18,367 nucleotides of DNA from Hypericibacter sp963696655 (GTDB lineage Bacteria; Pseudomonadota; Alphaproteobacteria; Dongiales; Dongiaceae): NCBI GenBank assembly GCA_963696655.1, contig CAVOLB010000020.1, forward strand, positions 1-18,367, in the 5' to 3' direction. Of the stretch, positions 15,495-18,367 are shown in pieces; the first letter of the stretch is position 1; the number at the start of each line of letters is the position of its first letter. A program made the position numbers and the translations under genes. A model generated the notes under the pieces. The model searched no databases. It was not told the origin of the DNA and saw only the letters and a list, made by a program, of their open reading frames with translations.

Positions 15495-16109
15495 TCAGGC
15501 ATTATGAAGCTGGCGCAGAAAGGCCTCGCCCGCCGTCGGAAGCGATCGCTTTTGGCGCCGGCGGCCGGCGGCCCGGCTGACCCGGCCGGTACCCCGCTCG
15601 ATCCGGCCTTGCAGTTCGGCGCGGGCCCGGAACAGACGGCTGCGAATGGTGCCGACGGCACAGCCGACGACCTTGGCGGCCTCTTCATATTCGAGCCCCA
15701 ACGCCCCCACCAACATCAGGACCTCCCGATGGTTGGGTGCGAGCTGCCAATAGGCAGCGGCCATTTCTTCGAACTCGATCGCTAAATCCTGAGCCGGTCC
15801 GCTGATCAGGGCAGCGTGATGGCTTGCCTCTTCGATTTCCAGCGCCGGAACTTTGTTGCGCCGGCATTCGTCGAGAAAGCGGTGACGCATGATGGTGAAC
15901 ATCCAGGCCCGGAAGTTCGTCCCCGGCACGAACTGACTGCGCGAGGCCCAGCCCCGGGCGAGCGTCTCCTGGACCAGGTCGTCGGCCCAATCGGGATTGC
16001 GGGTGAGTGCGCGGGCAAAGCCGCGCAGATTGAGGATCGAGGCGACGAACTGGTCGGCAAGATCCGGCATCACGGACGTGTTGGAAGCCGCGGCGAGATG
16101 GCGTGTCAT
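15495..16109 (-). CDS. ECF sigma factor, EcfG-like, copy 1
   Basis: A 204-residue sigma-70 family factor. Region 2 spans about residues 28-90 (LRGFARALTRNPDWADDLVQE, then GTNFRAWMFTIMRHRFLDE). Region 4 spans about 125-175 (LAPNHREVLMLVGALGLEYEE, GCAVGTIRSRLFRARAELQ). The sequence resembles the EcfG/RpoE2 group that drives the alphaproteobacterial general stress response, normally held by NepR and released by PhyR, neither of which is in the window. A basic linker (RRRQKR) and the tail EAFLRQLHNA follow region 4. AGAGGGA eight bases before ATG 16109 marks the start. It is a close paralogue of the next gene upstream. No EcfG promoter was found in front of it. Confidence 0.88.
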   Translation of the reverse strand: MTRHLAAASNTSVMPDLADQFVASILNLRGFARALTRNPDWADDLVQETLARGWASRSQFVPGTNFRAWMFTIMRHRFLDECRRNKVPALEIEEASHHAALISGPAQDLAIEFEEMAAAYWQLAPNHREVLMLVGALGLEYEEAAKVVGCAVGTIRSRLFRARAELQGRIERGTGRVSRAAGRRRQKRSLPTAGEAFLRQLHNA

Positions 16110-16495
16110 GATCAAGTTCCCTCTTCCTGAAGTCAGCAGCGATGAATGGCGGGCGGCTTCCCCCTGGTACCGAACCAGGTCGCCCGTGTGGTTTCCTATG
16201 CACTGATGGTGGCCGGTCTGGCCGGCATTGAGCGCGACGAGTTCGAGACGGACCGGACTTTCCCCGTCCTGTCTGAAACCAGCGCCTTGTGGGGAGACGT
16301 CACCCGGATGCCCTCGACCAGGAGGGCGACCCCACGCCGCAGATGAGTCGCGGACATCAGAATGACCGCTCGCAGGATAGGCCACTGTGGCGCAGCGGAT
16401 AGGTTCGGAAACTACGTAGAGAGAGAGGGTTTTGCGAGCAGGCCGCTGTCCCCAGGGCGCTCGCGCGCCCTGGGGACTGGCTCCAGCCCTCGCGC
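16110..16495. other. Gap between the two sigma genes, no gene seen
   Basis: This 386-base stretch contains the sigma copy 2 terminator at 16448-16477 and presumably the promoter of sigma copy 1. I searched both strands for GGAAC-N16/17-CGTT and found none, nor any clear sigma-70 pair. A frame in line with sigma copy 1 stays open to 16385, but its residues do not look like sigma and no ribosome site supports a longer start. Confidence 0.55.
16448..16477 (-). terminator. Strong hairpin after sigma factor copy 2
   Basis: GTCCCCAGGGCGC (16448-16460) and GCGCCCTGGGGAC (16465-16477) form a perfect 13-bp, very GC-rich stem with loop TCGC. It begins 18 bases past the sigma copy 2 stop on the minus strand. 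No T-run follows on either side, so it may act with Rho or as a 3'-end stabiliser rather than as a classic intrinsic terminator. Confidence 0.55.
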
Positions 16496-17110
16496 TTAAG
16501 CGGCCGCGTTCAGCAGTCGCAGAAACTCCTGCGTGGCGATCGAGCGGGGAGCCGCTGCGCCCTTCTTGTCCGCGGGCTGCTTGGTCAGGCGCCCGGCACC
16601 GCGCTCGATCTGGTTCTGCAGCTCGATGCGCGCCCGGGACAGGCGGCTGCGGACCGTCCCGACCGCGCAGCCGATGACGTTGGCGGCTTCCTCATATTCG
16701 AGCCCGAGAGCACCGACCAGCATCAGGATTTCTCGATGGTTGGGCGCCATCTGCCAATAGGCGCAGGCCATCTCCTCGAACTCGATCGCCGAGTCCTGGG
16801 CCGGACCGCTGACCAGGGCCGCATGATTGCTGACATCTTCGATCGCCAGATGCGGGCCCTTGTTGCGACGGCACTCGTCGAGGAAGCGGTGGCGCATGAT
16901 GGTGAACATCCATGCGCGGAAATTGGTGCCGGGGATGAACTGCGCCCGCGATGCCCAGGCCCGCACCAGCGCATCCTGGACGAGATCGTCCGCGGCATCC
17001 GCGTTGCGGGTGAGCGACCGGGCATAGCCGCGCAGATGCGGCATCACCTCCCGGAATTGCTCGGCGATATCGAAGCTCTCGGGTTGGTTGTCAGCGAGAT
17101 GGTGTGTCAT
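16496..17110 (-). CDS. ECF sigma factor, EcfG-like, copy 2
   Basis: A 204-residue sigma factor, the same length as copy 1. Region 2 (LRGYARSLTRNADAADDLVQD, GTNFRAWMFTIMRHRFLDE) and region 4 (MAPNHREILMLVGALGLEYEE, GCAVGTVRSRLSRARIELQ) are nearly identical to copy 1. By hand count 49 of 59 residues match from LRG to RRNK. The start (ATGACACACCATCTCGC) and the ribosome site AAAGGGAG eight bases before it also resemble those of copy 1. Differences cluster in the first 25 residues and in the linker before the C-terminal tail (QEFLRLLNAAA). EcfG-like activity is inferred. It lies 82 bases downstream of a small acidic-protein gene and may be co-transcribed with it. Confidence 0.88.
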   Translation of the reverse strand: MTHHLADNQPESFDIAEQFREVMPHLRGYARSLTRNADAADDLVQDALVRAWASRAQFIPGTNFRAWMFTIMRHRFLDECRRNKGPHLAIEDVSNHAALVSGPAQDSAIEFEEMACAYWQMAPNHREILMLVGALGLEYEEAANVIGCAVGTVRSRLSRARIELQNQIERGAGRLTKQPADKKGAAAPRSIATQEFLRLLNAAA

Positions 17111-17192
17111 GACGAACTCCCTTTTCCAAAACCTGTGATTTCTTGTTCGCGTTGGTTTACCCCCGACTTTCGCCAGCGGGCTCGCGCGGGAC

Positions 17193-17504
17193 TTATGCGC
17201 GATGGGATGGGCTGCTCTTGCCGGTCTCGAGAGGATCGAGTGCCAGCAGAACATTCGAGACACGCCGCAACATCTCTGCGGTGCTCTCACCCGGCATATA
17301 CGACGGTTGGCCCGTATGCGCCGGCATATTCTCGTCTGTCGCCGTCATCAGGAGCACAAGGTCGTGCTTCCACAGATTGAGCGCCTGAATCTTGGTCTCG
17401 TCGGCGAGGCTGGAATTGATGAGGAGATTTTCCGGAAGCCCGAACATCGCTTCGGGATCGATGAGCTCCGGCAACGGGCTGGTTGTCAAATTCGCTTCGA
17501 GCAT
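17193..17504 (-). CDS. Small acidic protein of unknown function
   Basis: A 103-residue protein with no signal peptide or membrane segment. The central part (LIDPEAMFGLPENLLINSSL, then ADETKIQALNLWKHDLVLLM, then TATDENM) recalls a recurring but unnamed alphaproteobacterial pattern: F-x-x-P, hydrophobic stretch, L-x-x-x-x-K-x-x-x-L-x-x-W-x-x-D, then an acidic E-x-M end. I have seen this type beside general-stress genes, but I give no function. AAAGAGGT about eight bases before ATG 17504 is a fair ribosome site. It precedes sigma copy 2 on the same strand and is divergent from the anti-sigma-like gene. Confidence 0.6.
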   Translation of the reverse strand: MLEANLTTSPLPELIDPEAMFGLPENLLINSSLADETKIQALNLWKHDLVLLMTATDENMPAHTGQPSYMPGESTAEMLRRVSNVLLALDPLETGKSSPSHRA

Positions 17505-17925
17505 TGGATCTGACCTCTTTTGTTATGCCGTACCGGCGAGGATCTGGATCGTCTTGTCTCTTGTCGTCTCGACTTCAAACCGTGTCGGCGATCGTTAGTG
17601 TTTTGCTAACCATGTCTCGCCTTCACGGGAACAGACTTGGCTCGAATCGCCGCAAGTGAGAAGGGTGTTTCGCGTGGGAAGGTTGTGGCATCCGCGATCT
17701 CTGCTTTGCAAACAGCGAGTTAGAAGGCTCTTATGAAATCACATTGAGATCGCGTATGATTGTAGCAGGACGCTTTTTCTTCGACTTAAGTCGGAGGAGT
17801 TGCGACTTAAGTCGGAAGTAATCGAGGATCGAACCCTCGGTCATTTCGTTTACGTCACATGTCGAATCAGATGCGGGCTCGGGGGAGCCGCATTTTTCGA
17901 AAGAGAAATGAGGTCGGGACAAGAG
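17505..17925. other. Divergent control region between the acidic-protein and anti-sigma-like genes
   Basis: These 421 bases are visibly less GC-rich than the rest of the window. They hold an inverted repeat GTTAG-TGTTTTG-CTAAC at 17594-17610 and twin palindromes at 17782-17814. A good -10-like TATGAT lies at 17755-17760 on the + strand, although its -35 (TTATGA at 17731) is poor. A lone GGAAC at 17628 has no CGTT at the right distance. I see no convincing gene; frames that cross it lack family features. Confidence 0.5.
17782..17814. promoter_or_regulatory. Twin 12-bp palindromes, probable operator
   Basis: CGACTTAAGTCG, a perfect palindrome, occurs at 17782-17793 and again at 17803-17814. 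Centre-to-centre distance is 21 bp, about two helical turns, so two dimers would sit on the same DNA face. The copies can also pair with each other in RNA, giving a 12-bp stem around a 9-base loop that contains GAGGAG. They lie downstream of the TATGAT box and about 110 bases before the anti-sigma-like start. Confidence 0.6.
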
Positions 17926-18153
17926 ATGCCGCGCAGGGTCTCGAGTCGAGATTTGCAGGATTATGTCGAGGGTCGTCTCGCGAAGCCGGAGGCCGCTCGC
18001 GTCGAGGCCTATCTGCGCGAGAATCCCGATGATGCCGCGAAGGTGGAGAAGCTCCGGCAGCAGGCAAACCGGATGAGGCTGTTCGGCAAGGCCCTGTTGC
18101 GGGAGGAAATCCCGCAGCGCCTGCTGGACGCCATTCCGCGCAAGGCGAAATAG
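17926..18153 (+). CDS. Small soluble anti-sigma-like protein
   Basis: A 75-residue protein from ATG 17926 (MPRRVSSRDLQDYVEG); ATG 17908 would add six residues. The pattern DLQDYVEGRLAKPEAARVEAYL, then NPDDAAKVEKLRQQANRMRLFG, then EEIPQRLLDAI is that of the N-terminal sigma-binding domain of RsiW-type anti-sigma factors. Two things are missing: there is no His-x3-Cys-x2-Cys zinc motif and no transmembrane helix, because the protein stops right after the EIPQRLL segment. It could be a complete cytosolic anti-sigma or a shortened remnant. The two sigma genes nearby on the other strand make it a candidate partner. Neither start has a strong ribosome site (GAGG at 17910 is 12 bases from ATG 17926). 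Confidence 0.65.
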   Translation: MPRRVSSRDLQDYVEGRLAKPEAARVEAYLRENPDDAAKVEKLRQQANRMRLFGKALLREEIPQRLLDAIPRKAK

Positions 18154-18202
18154 CGGCGCGCGACGGATCCGATAGAGGAAGCCGCCGCGACGCTGCGCCG
18201 CC

Positions 18203-18367
18203 TCAAGTCCCGATGAAATAGCGCTGGAACTCGAAGTCCGTGATCTGGGCCGCCATCCAGCTGTCGAAGGCGTCGAGCTCGGCCTGGCGGCTCAACGCGT
18301 AATGCGCCTTGAACTCCGCGCCGAAGACGCGGTCGATGAAGGCGGATCCGGTGAAGCTCTCGTATTC
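18203..18367 (-). CDS. Glutamine synthetase family protein, C-terminal end only
   Basis: The last 54 residues of a protein whose start lies beyond the window. The sequence (SAFIDRVFGAEFKAHYALSRQAELDAF, then ITDFEFQRYFIGT) matches the C-terminal end of the glutamine synthetase superfamily, especially gamma-glutamylpolyamine synthetase-like members (PuuA type), where E-x-x-x-F and W/F-E-x-x-R-Y close the catalytic domain. Which ligase it is cannot be told from this fragment. It is convergent with the anti-sigma-like gene, with a 49-base gap. Confidence 0.72.
   Translation of the reverse strand, partial: EYESFTGSAFIDRVFGAEFKAHYALSRQAELDAFDSWMAAQITDFEFQRYFIGT

Noticed and set aside
16110..16385. 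N-terminal extension of sigma copy 1
   Set aside because: The residues are low in sigma-like features, the paralogue begins at the equivalent ATG, and a good ribosome site supports 16109.
16387..16403. tRNA-like GTGGCGCAGCGGATAG between the sigma genes
   Set aside because: It resembles part of a D-arm only; no acceptor, anticodon or T-arm could be folded around it.
17628..17652. GGAAC upstream of the anti-sigma-like gene as an EcfG promoter
   Set aside because: No CGTT occurs at 16-17 bases; the bases there are GCCG/CCGC.
17731..17922. A 63-codon minus-strand frame over the twin palindromes
   Set aside because: Its Lys/Arg-rich repeat arises from reading the palindromes. There is no ribosome site or family pattern.

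Overview
The window reads as chromosome of a high-GC alphaproteobacterium, most likely Rhodospirillales or a rhizobial relative. The clues are the psd-pssA pair, the NdvB/NdvC-type beta-glucan genes, EcfG-like sigma factors and promoters of the alphaproteobacterial general stress response (GGAAC-N16/17-CGTT). The species cannot be fixed from sequence alone. Coding density is high, and GC-rich third positions create many long antisense open frames that are not genes.

Layout. Positions 1-1771 (+): the 3' part of a ferritin-like/CCC1 metal-ion protein, then a fumarylacetoacetate-hydrolase-family enzyme. 1907-3477 (+): psd and pssA, overlapping by one base, giving the phosphatidylethanolamine branch of phospholipid synthesis. 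3605-4021 (+): a small membrane protein whose 3' end overlaps the convergent ndvC. 3944-8281 (-): ndvB then ndvC, two GH17-containing membrane proteins resembling the cyclic beta-(1,3)/(1,6)-glucan system of Bradyrhizobium. 8282-8848: a 567-bp leader/promoter region. 8849-12419 (-): three metabolic or membrane genes, namely an MttB-family methyltransferase without pyrrolysine, a DUF2231 membrane protein and an acyl-CoA dehydrogenase.

From about 12.6 kb to 18.15 kb lies a compact stress/envelope island. It holds a Tyr/Gly/His-repeat lipoprotein, an exported PRC-barrel protein, CsbD, DUF3309, DUF3185, DUF883 (YqjD/ElaB type), a YqjE/holin-like membrane protein, two tandem EcfG-like sigma factors of identical length, a small acidic protein and a small soluble anti-sigma-like protein. 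Three perfect GGAAC-N16/17-CGTT promoters sit in front of the PRC-barrel gene, CsbD and the DUF3185-DUF883-YqjE operon. The simplest reading is a physically clustered piece of the general stress regulon next to candidate sigma factors. The window closes with the C-terminal 54 residues of a glutamine-synthetase-family protein (-).

The most notable unexplained signals are twin perfect 12-bp palindromes 21 bp apart (two helical turns) in front of the anti-sigma-like gene, the sigma duplication itself, and alternative inverted repeats plus a near-consensus EcfG promoter in the ndvB leader. No CRISPR array, rRNA, tRNA, insertion sequence or phage was recognised.
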